Assembly: GCF_007559335.1 (NCBI RefSeq)
Contig: NZ_VMBG01000001.1
Span: 1,922,001-1,986,000, forward strand
Reading direction: 5' to 3'
DNA: 64,000 bases
From: Rariglobus hedericola
Lineage (GTDB): Bacteria; Verrucomicrobiota; Verrucomicrobiia; Opitutales; Opitutaceae
Position numbers and translations under genes: made by a program. The notes under the pieces were generated by a model. It was given only the letters and a program-made list of their open reading frames with translations. It was not told the origin of the DNA and did not search any database. Shown in pieces: positions 35,188 to 43,134 of this stretch; within the stretch, counting starts at the first letter, position 1, and every line of letters begins with the position of its first letter.

Positions 35188-36522
35188 CTATTTCAGCGGT
35201 GCCAGCCAGTAGGGGCTCTGATTCGCCAAAAATCCAACCGCATCCACAAACACGCCCGCGGTCCAACCCATCATCGACGGCGGCACCTCGGTCGCGGAGG
35301 CATCCGCCTCACCGGTGACAAGGTTGACCGGGTTGATGAGATAACCGGCCTCACCGACCGTGTGGTGCGAGCCGTCGAGCACGTTGTATTTCTCCCAAAG
35401 ATCGCCGGTCGCCGCGAAGGCGCGGCAAACGCTGGCGATGTATTTCTCGGCAATGCGGCGTGCTTCGGCCTGGTAGCCGTAGCGCTCGAGCCCGCGGTAA
35501 ACCAGGTGCTGGATGCACGGCCAGCCGTTCGGATGATCCCACTGGTAGGGACTCGGCTTGGCACCCGGCGCGACTGATGAAACGCCGAATGCAAACTCCA
35601 GCTTCGGCAGCATGTTTTTCACCACCGCCGCCGCCTGCTCGGGCGTGGCCAGTCCGGCCCACAGCGGCTGGAATGTCGCGGCGCTCACCACGGTGCTCCG
35701 GCGTTGGTTGACATGGTCGTAATCAAAGAACCCGCCCCGCTCCGCGTCCCAGCAGTAAGTGTTGATCAGGTCGCGACGTTTGTCCGCGCACGCCTGCCAG
35801 TGCGAGCGGTCGGCGCCCTCGGTCCAGCGGGTAAGCAACGTCTCCAGCAACCAGAGCGTGCTGTTCAGGTCGGCCTGGCAGAAATTCGCGCAGTGTTTGT
35901 CGTAGCGCGAATTCAGATCCCAGCCGGTCTCGCACTCGGCCATGGTGCGCGAGGCGAGGTCCACGTTGTCCTCGGCCTTCGCGTCGGGTAACCCGAGACG
36001 GTGCTGCACCGTGGGGAAAAACTCGATGAGCTCTTCGTGCGTCGCGTGATTGCCGTGATGCGAGAGTCCCGTCGAGGTCATGCGGCGGGTCGTCCAGAAG
36101 GCGTGCTCGAGTTTCAGCATCGGCACGGCGTCGCGGATCAACGTCGTGTCGCCCGTGGCATCGGCAACGAGCCCGACGAGCGGCCCGAGGTAAGGCGGCT
36201 GCGAGCGGCTCGTGTAGTAGGTGCGATTGCCATTGGGCACGAAGCCGAGGCGCGCCACCAGCGAGAGGAGATTGCGGGTGTTGGCCACCGCCAGGTCCGG
36301 ACGTCCGGTGCCGAGCAATCCGAGCGCGGTGAAGTAAGTGTCCCAGTAATACAGCTCTTGGAACGCATCTTTGCGGCACGGGATCGTGTAGGGATGCGGC
36401 AGGCCGATCAGCGTGCCTTCGTCCTTCGGACAGGAACGCACGGTGTCATCCCAGTGCGTGGTAATGAACGTAGTGACATCGGCAATACTGGCGGAAGCAA
36501 ATGAAGCAGTGGGAGCAGTCAT
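35188..36522 (-). CDS. GH37 trehalase-like glycosidase
   Basis: 444 residues, no signal peptide. Trehalase signature 1 is recognisable (RKDAFQELYYWDTYF, about 50-64) and signature 2 is QWDHPNGWPC (327-336). The expected acid D202 (ETGWDLNSRY) and base E377 (LWEKYN) are present. These fit an (alpha/alpha)6 inverting enzyme of GH37, active in the cytoplasm on trehalose or a related alpha-glucoside. It is shorter than E. coli TreA (about 560 residues), so substrate is not certain. The ATG at 36522 is preferred; a TTG at 36582 would add 20 atypical residues but place the operator 51 nt upstream. Confidence 0.82.
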   Translation of the reverse strand: MTAPTASFASASIADVTTFITTHWDDTVRSCPKDEGTLIGLPHPYTIPCRKDAFQELYYWDTYFTALGLLGTGRPDLAVANTRNLLSLVARLGFVPNGNRTYYTSRSQPPYLGPLVGLVADATGDTTLIRDAVPMLKLEHAFWTTRRMTSTGLSHHGNHATHEELIEFFPTVQHRLGLPDAKAEDNVDLASRTMAECETGWDLNSRYDKHCANFCQADLNSTLWLLETLLTRWTEGADRSHWQACADKRRDLINTYCWDAERGGFFDYDHVNQRRSTVVSAATFQPLWAGLATPEQAAAVVKNMLPKLEFAFGVSSVAPGAKPSPYQWDHPNGWPCIQHLVYRGLERYGYQAEARRIAEKYIASVCRAFAATGDLWEKYNVLDGSHHTVGEAGYLINPVNLVTGEADASATEVPPSMMGWTAGVFVDAVGFLANQSPYWLAPLK

Positions 36523-36633
36523 GTTTGAAAAATAAGCCTGGATGAGCGGACGAACGCGCACGTGAAGACGCGGACAGGGCAAAGGGGAACCTTACGTATG
36601 CCCCCTCGTCCACCTAAGCCAAGGAACCCTCGA

Positions 36634-36647
36634 TTCAAATTATTGAA
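36634..36647. promoter_or_regulatory. Candidate LacI operator upstream of the GH37 gene
   Basis: TTCAA-ATTA-TTGAA, perfect palindrome in the 160-nt gap between the lyase/deacetylase fusion gene and the GH37 gene. It lies 111 nt before the ATG at 36522 (51 nt before the alternative TTG at 36582). Confidence 0.7.
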
Positions 36648-36682
36648 ACGACTGTAATCGAGGGCCCCGGTGCCGGCGACAC

Positions 36683-39358
36683 TCAGAGCGTCGCAGCTAA
36701 CTCGGCCGAAGTCATGATCGGGAAGTTGTTCGCCTTGAGCCAGTCGATGAGTCGCACAAACTCATACCAACGCGCATCGGTCCAGTTTCCGGGATGTCCC
36801 TGAATCACGAAGAACTGGCGGCCCGAGTAACTCGACAAGTAGCCGCTGATAAATTTCTCCGGATTCGGGACAAACGTGGGCGACTCAATGTTCACCGCGC
36901 CGACCCGGTCGAGAACACGTTTGCCTGCAGGACGAGCCAGATCGCCGTAAAGCCACGCATTCATCGCTGAATCTTCCGACATCACCTGCACCGTGGTGTT
37001 GTCGAAGGCGTTCTCGGGCGCGCCGAACGCAGCGAATTGAAAGCCGAGCTTGGTCATCGCCAGCGTCTGCGAGGTCGTGAAGCGGTTTTTCTGATCGGTG
37101 TAAGTCGTGCCGTTGAACTCCTGGCCGACATGATCGTAACCGTGAAACCAGAACTCCGCGATGCCGCTGTTCCTCAATCCCTGAATGTAGGAAATGTAGG
37201 ACGGCGTGCCGATCTCCAGCGACTTGGCGATCAAGCCGACGGAGATCTTCATCTGCCGGGCCGTGGCGAAATCGCTGACTCGACGCCAGCCCGCCGGCAC
37301 GTTGCCACCTCCGGTGCTGAGATCGTCGAGCTTCAGCACGATCGGCACGCGCGGGATGCCGGCGGCCAGCAGGGCAAGCGGCGGAGCACCGGCCGCCGTG
37401 ATCACGACATTATCCACGTAATAATGGTAAGTCGCGGAGACATCGCTCGTGCTAAAAACAATGCGGTCCACTGAAGTAACGGCGGAACGCAGGCTTTGGT
37501 TGCTGAGTTTCAGCACATCGTTGACGTAAACATCCGCCTGCGTGGTCGCTGGATTCACGATCACCTTCACGTTATACCAGACATTCGCAGGGATCGCCTG
37601 GATGAACACGTTGGTGCCGGCTCCGTTTTTATAGACGAGGTTACCGCCCGAGGTAAGCACCTCGACCGCCGTCGTTGTAGTGCCGGCCATCAGCGCCATG
37701 CGATGCCCCTCGGCCGTGCCGGTCTGACGGAACGACCAGCTAGCGGAAAGGCGCGAAGACAACGGGACAAAGGTGGCGTAAGCCTCGCCCTTGGTCGTCG
37801 TGCTCGCGTCGTAGAACTGCATGCTCTTGTCCGTCGCACTCGGCACTTCACGCACGGTGAGCGCGGTGCTGGCCATTCTCACCCAGCGCAAAGGTGAGCT
37901 GCCGGTGGTCATCGTATTGAAGTTCTCCGAAAACGCCGCCGGTGCCTGTGTGATGGCGATGTCGTTGATATAAAAATGCCATGTCGCCGACGCATCGCTG
38001 GTGCCAAAGCGAATCGCATCGAAGCTGGTCGTAGCGTTGCGGAAACTCGCACCGGTCAACTTGCGAATGCCGCCGACATACACGTCGGCCTTGAAGGTCG
38101 CGGGGTTCACATCGACATCGACGTCATACCACACGCCCGAAGGGATCGCCTGCAGGATGTGATTGGTGCCCGCGCCGTCGCGATAAACCAGATTTCCGCC
38201 GATCGTGTAGAGCTCGATCGCCGAGAGCGTGCCTGAGCGCAGTGAAACAAAGTGTCCGTCCGCCGTGCCGTTCTGTCGGACGCTGAAGCTCGCGGTAAAA
38301 CGCGAGGTCTGCGCCGGGAATGTTTTCGTAGCCTCGCCGTGCCCTGCGGGATTGGGATCGTAGAACTGCATGCACTTGTCGGTGACGCTGGGGATGTCGC
38401 GCACGGTGAGCGCGGTGCCGGAGTTCACGATCGTGAAACCCGTCGGAGGCGCGCCAGTCGTCATTGTATCAAATGTCTCGACCATCACCGCCGGCCCCGC
38501 TTCAGGGACGGCGTAACCGGTCCCGTAGCCGGTGGGTTTCACGAGGTCGAACGCCCCGGTGGGATTACCGATCTGGTAGGTGATCTCGTCGTAGAAAATT
38601 TCGCGACTCTCGCCGGTCGTGTAGTTGGCGCTGTCCCAGCAATACGGGCCCCACTTGATGTAGGCGCCATTGGTCATGAGCGTGTCGTTGGTCCACGCGC
38701 CGTTGCCTAGATTGATGCCGGTGAAACTCGCGGTGGGCGCGGTCTCGGGCGCGCCGTCCAGCCACGCTTTCAGCACGCCGGTGTTGTTACGCGCAAACTT
38801 CACATAGAGCACGACGTCGTGCCACGAACCCTTGGCGAGCTTGGCCGCGAGCGTCGTCTGCACGGTCACGGTCTTGCCGCCGTCACCGACGCCGTAAGCG
38901 CCTTCGAGATACATGCGCCCGTCAGCCTCGACGCCGACGACGCAGGTGATGTTGGTGTTGGGCAGGCTGCCGTGCCACGCGTGAATCTGGCCGAGCACCA
39001 TGGTTTTTCCGGGCACCGGAAAACTCGCCGGCATGTAGAAACTAAAACCATACCAGCCCTCGCTGGTGATCTTGGCCGAGCCTGACAGGCCCTCGACGCT
39101 TTTACTGGCGCGAGTGCCGTTGTAGTTCGCCGCGTTCCATACAAAGCGATGAACCTTCGTGCCCGCACGTGCGGAGAAACCGGATGGAGTGACGACCTCG
39201 GACGTGTTGCCCGGGACGATCTCGATGCTGAACGGACTGCTGACCGCACCATCTTCAAAATCCTCGGCGTAGAGCTGCGCACGCAGCGCAGAAGAACCGA
39301 GGACGCAAAAACCAACCAGCGCGACGAAGCCGCGCGAACGGAAGAATTCGTAGATCAT
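36683..39358 (-). CDS. Multidomain polysaccharide lyase fused to a NodB-like deacetylase
   Basis: 891 residues, signal peptide 1-27. Domain 1 (about 28-275) is a beta-jelly-roll of the Polysacc_lyase type (PF14099, PL13/PL20-like: YGFSFYMPASF, GQIHAWHGS, YIKWGPYCWD, EIFYDEITYQIG). Two tandem homologous jelly-roll modules follow (about 295-470 and 478-650), each opening F(D/N)TMTTG and sharing LTVRxxPSxTDKxMQFYD. Domain 4 (668-891) is NodB-like with D678-D679 (LKLDDL), H739/H743 (FHGYDH), FGAPEN and QGHP. One chain would thus cut and deacetylate the same polymer outside the cell. It is divergent from regulator D, and the shared operator lies 66 nt upstream. Confidence 0.84.
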   Translation of the reverse strand: MIYEFFRSRGFVALVGFCVLGSSALRAQLYAEDFEDGAVSSPFSIEIVPGNTSEVVTPSGFSARAGTKVHRFVWNAANYNGTRASKSVEGLSGSAKITSEGWYGFSFYMPASFPVPGKTMVLGQIHAWHGSLPNTNITCVVGVEADGRMYLEGAYGVGDGGKTVTVQTTLAAKLAKGSWHDVVLYVKFARNNTGVLKAWLDGAPETAPTASFTGINLGNGAWTNDTLMTNGAYIKWGPYCWDSANYTTGESREIFYDEITYQIGNPTGAFDLVKPTGYGTGYAVPEAGPAVMVETFDTMTTGAPPTGFTIVNSGTALTVRDIPSVTDKCMQFYDPNPAGHGEATKTFPAQTSRFTASFSVRQNGTADGHFVSLRSGTLSAIELYTIGGNLVYRDGAGTNHILQAIPSGVWYDVDVDVNPATFKADVYVGGIRKLTGASFRNATTSFDAIRFGTSDASATWHFYINDIAITQAPAAFSENFNTMTTGSSPLRWVRMASTALTVREVPSATDKSMQFYDASTTTKGEAYATFVPLSSRLSASWSFRQTGTAEGHRMALMAGTTTTAVEVLTSGGNLVYKNGAGTNVFIQAIPANVWYNVKVIVNPATTQADVYVNDVLKLSNQSLRSAVTSVDRIVFSTSDVSATYHYYVDNVVITAAGAPPLALLAAGIPRVPIVLKLDDLSTGGGNVPAGWRRVSDFATARQMKISVGLIAKSLEIGTPSYISYIQGLRNSGIAEFWFHGYDHVGQEFNGTTYTDQKNRFTTSQTLAMTKLGFQFAAFGAPENAFDNTTVQVMSEDSAMNAWLYGDLARPAGKRVLDRVGAVNIESPTFVPNPEKFISGYLSSYSGRQFFVIQGHPGNWTDARWYEFVRLIDWLKANNFPIMTSAELAATL

Positions 39359-39424
39359 AGGGGTAAGGGGTTGACCGACGCGCGCACCCTACGACTCACA
39401 CGCCGCAGGCCAAGGTGCACGGCT

Positions 39425-39438
39425 TTCAAACCTTTGAA
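39425..39438. promoter_or_regulatory. Candidate LacI operator in the divergent lyase-fusion / regulator D promoter
   Basis: TTCAA-ACCT-TTGAA, perfect palindrome located 66 nt from the minus-strand ATG at 39358 and 70 nt from the plus-strand ATG at 39509. The position suits control of both genes, including autoregulation of the LacI protein. Confidence 0.72.
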
Positions 39439-39508
39439 TGAACGTGAAGCCCGCGTTCGGTGATTGCCGAATCCGCCGCACTGGCGTTCGGTGTGGCACC
39501 TCAAGCCC

Positions 39509-40582
39509 ATGCCCCGTCGCATCACCATCCGAGACATCGCCGCGCGCGCCGGAGTTCACTTCTCGACCGTCAGCCTCGCGTTGCGCAACAGCCCCAAGCT
39601 ACGTCCCGAGGTCTGCAAACGCATACGCATGGTGGCCGACGAACTCGGTTACGTCCCCGATCCCGCGATGGCCGCCCTCACCGCCTATCGCAACAGCACG
39701 CGTCCCGTAAATTATCAGGCCACCCTCGCCTGGGTGAACAACTGGCCGGTCCAGTCCGAGCTGCGTCGGATCAAAACCTTCGATCTTTATTTCCAAGGCG
39801 CCCTCGAGCGTGCCAGCCAGCTCGGTTACCGCATCGATGAACTGTGGTTGCACGGTCCCGCGATGACCGCGCACGCCGCCCACGCCATTCTCAAGGCGCG
39901 CAACATCACCGGCCTCCTGCTCGCGCCGCAGCCGTTCGCGCACACTCCGCTCGGTCTCGATCTCTCGGGGTTCTCTCCACTCGCCTTCGGCTACAGTCTG
40001 CAGCCGTCCAACCTGCACGTCGTCACCAACCACCAATACCAATCCGCCTCCCTCATGATGCGCAGTCTCGCCGAGCTGGGCTATCGTCGCATTGGACTTT
40101 TCTTGCGCTCCGACTGGGACGAGAAGGTCAACGGCAGCTACCTCAGCGGTTTGCTGTTCATGCAACATCACCTACCCCTCGCCGACCGCGTGCCGCCCCT
40201 TCTCACCAAGGAGGGCTTGGAGGAGGAATTCGTCACTTGGTTTAAACGACACAAGCCCGACGTCGTCGTCGCGGTGGATCGCGCGGTGCGCCCGTGGATC
40301 GAAAAAACCCTGAAGCTGCGCATTCCGCATGACGTCGGTCTGGCTAATCTCAACGTGGATCCCAAAGACCCGTGGCTCGCCGGCATTTATCAAAACGACC
40401 GGCTGATCGGCGCCACCGCCGTGGACTTTCTCGCGGGCATGCTGCAACGCAACGAACGCGGCGTCCCCGCCACGCCCATCCGCACGCTCGTCGAGGGCGA
40501 ATGGAAACTTGGACCCAGTGTGCGCGATGCCACCGCAGACCGCCCCGCGAAGCCTCAGCGGCGTAAACGGCGCGCGAGCTGA
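39509..40582 (+). CDS. LacI-family transcriptional regulator, cluster D
   Basis: 357 residues. HTH ITIRDIAARAGVHFSTVSLAL, recognition-helix residues FSTVS. Hinge GYVPDPAMAALTAYR, LAWVNNW and an effector domain close to those of regulators A and C. The basic C-terminal tail (AKPQRRKRRAS) is unusual for LacI proteins. The last 28 nt overlap the 3' end of the convergent beta-helix gene. With FSTVS and LSTVS helices, regulators C and D may bind the same TTCAA-N4-TTGAA sites, so cross-regulation is likely. The ATG at 39509 gives the N-terminus MPRRITIRDIA. Confidence 0.93.
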   Translation: MPRRITIRDIAARAGVHFSTVSLALRNSPKLRPEVCKRIRMVADELGYVPDPAMAALTAYRNSTRPVNYQATLAWVNNWPVQSELRRIKTFDLYFQGALERASQLGYRIDELWLHGPAMTAHAAHAILKARNITGLLLAPQPFAHTPLGLDLSGFSPLAFGYSLQPSNLHVVTNHQYQSASLMMRSLAELGYRRIGLFLRSDWDEKVNGSYLSGLLFMQHHLPLADRVPPLLTKEGLEEEFVTWFKRHKPDVVVAVDRAVRPWIEKTLKLRIPHDVGLANLNVDPKDPWLAGIYQNDRLIGATAVDFLAGMLQRNERGVPATPIRTLVEGEWKLGPSVRDATADRPAKPQRRKRRAS

Positions 40583-42249
40583 TCGACGTAGAGTGACTGC
40601 GGTTGCAGCGAGTCGCCGCGGCCTTCGCCTTCGACAAAAGCGCCTTCGTCGGCCGAGACCTTCGATGCCGGTCCGCGCGTTCCCACGATGTAATTATCGC
40701 GCAGTCCCTTCGTCAGGATGAGCACTTGTTTGCGCGTAAATGAGGAGTCCTCCCACGGCACCGTATCGGTGGAATAACGCAGTCCGTTCAAATTCCAAAA
40801 AACCGACTGCGTCGTGCTCATCCCGTGCATGGGCGTGCCGCCATACGGACGGAAATTCGCCTCAAACGAATCTCCGTCGCAGGTGACATTATCGATGAGA
40901 TTCGCCGCCGAGAGATACATGTGAAAATCTGAAAACAGCCGTCCGTCCTTCGCCGTGCAGTGGTAGATCACGTTGCCGCTGCTCGTCATCAACCCGAAGT
41001 CGAAATTATGCCGTCCACCCTCGGCGCGAGAGTCGCGGATCAGCCCGTCGTTGCCGTGCAACACATACATGTAGCCGTTGCCGCCGCCGCCGCGGTATTG
41101 CGGAAACCCGATGTCGCAATCCGCCACGGTCATGAATCGCCCGCGCCCCATGAGCACGCCGTTGGAGAGTAGATGGATCTTAGGGTCATTGCCGTCCGGC
41201 GCATACGTGTGCACGCGACGCAGCCAGCAATTCTCCATGCCTTCGAAGGCAATCGCGTAGGATTGATGCACGTCATACGGCCCCGTGCCGGTTTTCTCGT
41301 AGCCTTCTTCCTTCGACCAATCGGTGGCCGGATGTTGTTTCATCCCGATCGAAAAATCCTCCAGGCCCGTCTCACGCAGCGTATGTCCGCCGATTTTTTG
41401 CACACGTGCTCCATCCGCGGTTCGCAGCGGCAATCGTGTCGGCACGTCGAGGACCAGCGTGTTCCCCTCCACCGCGACGATGCGTCGGGGATAGACCAGC
41501 GTGAGGTTGTTACGCTTTGCCTTGGGCGTTTTCTCATCGACGGTCCACTTGCCGGTCATGCCGGCTTCTTCGATGAATCGAGGAGTCGGATCACTGCGCA
41601 CGATCACGAAATCCCCCGCCTTAAAAATCGTCCCGTCCAAGACGGCCACGCGCAACGAGGGCTTGATCACGTCGCCCGCCAATACACTGGCCGTTCCCTT
41701 GGCCGCATCAGCGAACCACCACGGCGAATCCTTCGCTTTCACTTGGATGACGCGCTTCGCACGCATGTCCGTCGAATCGTTGAACACAAACGTCCGTCCC
41801 GTCCCCGCTCCGCGCAACACGATGTGGTCGCCTTCCACACGCAACGCCGCCATCGCTCCCGCCGGCGGAGCCACGCGGTAGGTTCCTTCGGGCAGATACA
41901 CCACGCCTCCACCCGCCAGCATCGCCGCGTCCAACGCAGCTTGGATCGCCGCCGTCGCATCCTTCACTCCACTCGCATCGGCCAGAAAAGGCGCCTGCGT
42001 CACATCGATCACCGGGCCCTTCACCTCGGGCAGCGCGAGTTCGCCGCGGTGATAGCCTGCATAGGAAAAATCATGGAGATACCGGCCGTCCGCGTCGGCA
42101 TATCCGGGCGCCCATTTTTCCGGATAAAGCGTGGAGCGCCACTCCGCACCGGACGCCGAGGCCACCGCCAAAATTCCCAGAAGAATGCGGCAGACAAAAG
42201 CAGGAGGAATGGTCGAGGCTGGGGAAGAAGAGGCGGTCGGGGTATTCAT
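40555..42249 (-). CDS. Secreted right-handed beta-helix protein, pectate-lyase-3-like (cluster D)
   Basis: 564 residues with a signal peptide (about 1-34). 'ASGVKDATAAIQAALD' and 'GGGVVYLPEGTYRV' form the Pectate_lyase_3 cap, followed by beta-helix coils (GFPQYRGGGGNGYMYVL; SSGNVIYHCTAKDG). Paralog of the protein at 5751; in cluster A it is inside the operon, here it is divergent from the pseudopilin. The operator copy at 42296-42309 lies 46 nt upstream of the ATG at 42249. Preferred start: the ATG rather than the TTG one codon upstream. Substrate likely a uronic-acid polymer. Confidence 0.82.
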   Translation of the reverse strand: MNTPTASSSPASTIPPAFVCRILLGILAVASASGAEWRSTLYPEKWAPGYADADGRYLHDFSYAGYHRGELALPEVKGPVIDVTQAPFLADASGVKDATAAIQAALDAAMLAGGGVVYLPEGTYRVAPPAGAMAALRVEGDHIVLRGAGTGRTFVFNDSTDMRAKRVIQVKAKDSPWWFADAAKGTASVLAGDVIKPSLRVAVLDGTIFKAGDFVIVRSDPTPRFIEEAGMTGKWTVDEKTPKAKRNNLTLVYPRRIVAVEGNTLVLDVPTRLPLRTADGARVQKIGGHTLRETGLEDFSIGMKQHPATDWSKEEGYEKTGTGPYDVHQSYAIAFEGMENCWLRRVHTYAPDGNDPKIHLLSNGVLMGRGRFMTVADCDIGFPQYRGGGGNGYMYVLHGNDGLIRDSRAEGGRHNFDFGLMTSSGNVIYHCTAKDGRLFSDFHMYLSAANLIDNVTCDGDSFEANFRPYGGTPMHGMSTTQSVFWNLNGLRYSTDTVPWEDSSFTRKQVLILTKGLRDNYIVGTRGPASKVSADEGAFVEGEGRGDSLQPQSLYVDQLARRLRR

Positions 42250-42295
42250 CAAGGCACGGTAAGGATCGATTCAGCGCGACCGAAGATCGACGAAA

Positions 42296-42309
42296 GTCAA
42301 ATTGTTGAA
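42296..42309. promoter_or_regulatory. Candidate LacI operator (left copy of a mirrored pair)
   Basis: GTCAA-ATTG-TTGAA, ending 46 nt before the minus-strand ATG at 42249. It is the exact reverse complement of the site at 42352-42365. Confidence 0.74.
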
Positions 42310-42351
42310 GCCTCGCGTCACCACCCGGATGACGCCCGACACACTCATCAG

Positions 42352-42365
42352 TTCAACAATTTGAC
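42352..42365. promoter_or_regulatory. Candidate LacI operator (right copy of a mirrored pair)
   Basis: TTCAA-CAAT-TTGAC, ending 46 nt before the plus-strand ATG at 42412. The two copies start 56 bp apart, so one regulator could act on both promoters, possibly with a loop. Confidence 0.74.
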
Positions 42366-42411
42366 CAGCCCCTCGCTTTTTAAGCCGGTCGATTGGGTTT
42401 AGGTTCGCCTC

Positions 42412-43134
42412 ATGCCCCACCTGTGTCGCCCCCCACGGCAGCTTACCCCGTCGCCTTTGCGCGCCTTTACCCTGGTCGAACTCCTTACGGTCATCGCCAT
42501 CGTCGGTATCCTTGCAGCCATTTTAATCCCTGTCGTCGGTAATGTCCGCAAGAGCGCCCGCACCGCCAACTGCGTTCGCAATCTCTCCAGCACCGGCGTC
42601 GCGTTCCAACTCTACGCCGCCGACAACAAAGGTCTTTATCCCGCCCTGCGCTTTAAGAACAGCAATGCGGGCGTCGCCGGCACCAACCCCACCGAGGACA
42701 ACTGGCAGGGCGAACTCAGCCCCTACCAAAGTCGCACGGTCAAAGATTTCAGCCAGCTCAAGGCCGGCAGCGATGCCTATGCATTTTGCCCCGAATTCGT
42801 TTCAACCTATCAAGACGACGCCAAGTGGAAGAGCACCATCACCACAACCGGCGGTTACGGTATGAGTCCCAACCTTGGCACCGGAGGAAATCCTTGGGAC
42901 ATTCGATTCAAGGCCACCCAAATCGCCCGTCCCGCACGCACCATTCTGGCCGGAGACAGCGGGAGTTATCACCTGAATGTAGTCGGGAGCTGGAAAGCCG
43001 ACACGTCACAGCTGGGCGGATACACCAGCGGCGACCCCGTTCGTCATTCCGGCAAGGCCAACTACCTCTATGCCGACGGTCATGTCGCCACCCTCGACTC
43101 CGACGCCGCCTTGCTCGCCCTCCTTAATCCCTGA
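42412..43134 (+). CDS. Prepilin-type protein with H-X9-DG motif (pseudopilin D)
   Basis: 240 residues. The leader ends LRA, then FTLVELLTVIAIVGILAAI (Glu at mature position 5), LSSTGVAFQLYAADNKGLYPALR, and a C-terminal RHSGKANYLYADGH, the H-X9-DG motif. It is the first plus-strand gene after the mirrored operators. Its stop overlaps the ATG of the deacetylase (TGATG), so translation is probably coupled. Confidence 0.9.
   Translation: MPHLCRPPRQLTPSPLRAFTLVELLTVIAIVGILAAILIPVVGNVRKSARTANCVRNLSSTGVAFQLYAADNKGLYPALRFKNSNAGVAGTNPTEDNWQGELSPYQSRTVKDFSQLKAGSDAYAFCPEFVSTYQDDAKWKSTITTTGGYGMSPNLGTGGNPWDIRFKATQIARPARTILAGDSGSYHLNVVGSWKADTSQLGGYTSGDPVRHSGKANYLYADGHVATLDSDAALLALLNP

Noticed and set aside
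41173-42402. Plus-strand frame opposite the beta-helix protein
   Set aside because: Arg/His-rich composition typical of antisense high-GC frames. The minus-strand product has a signal peptide and a clear paralog at 5751.
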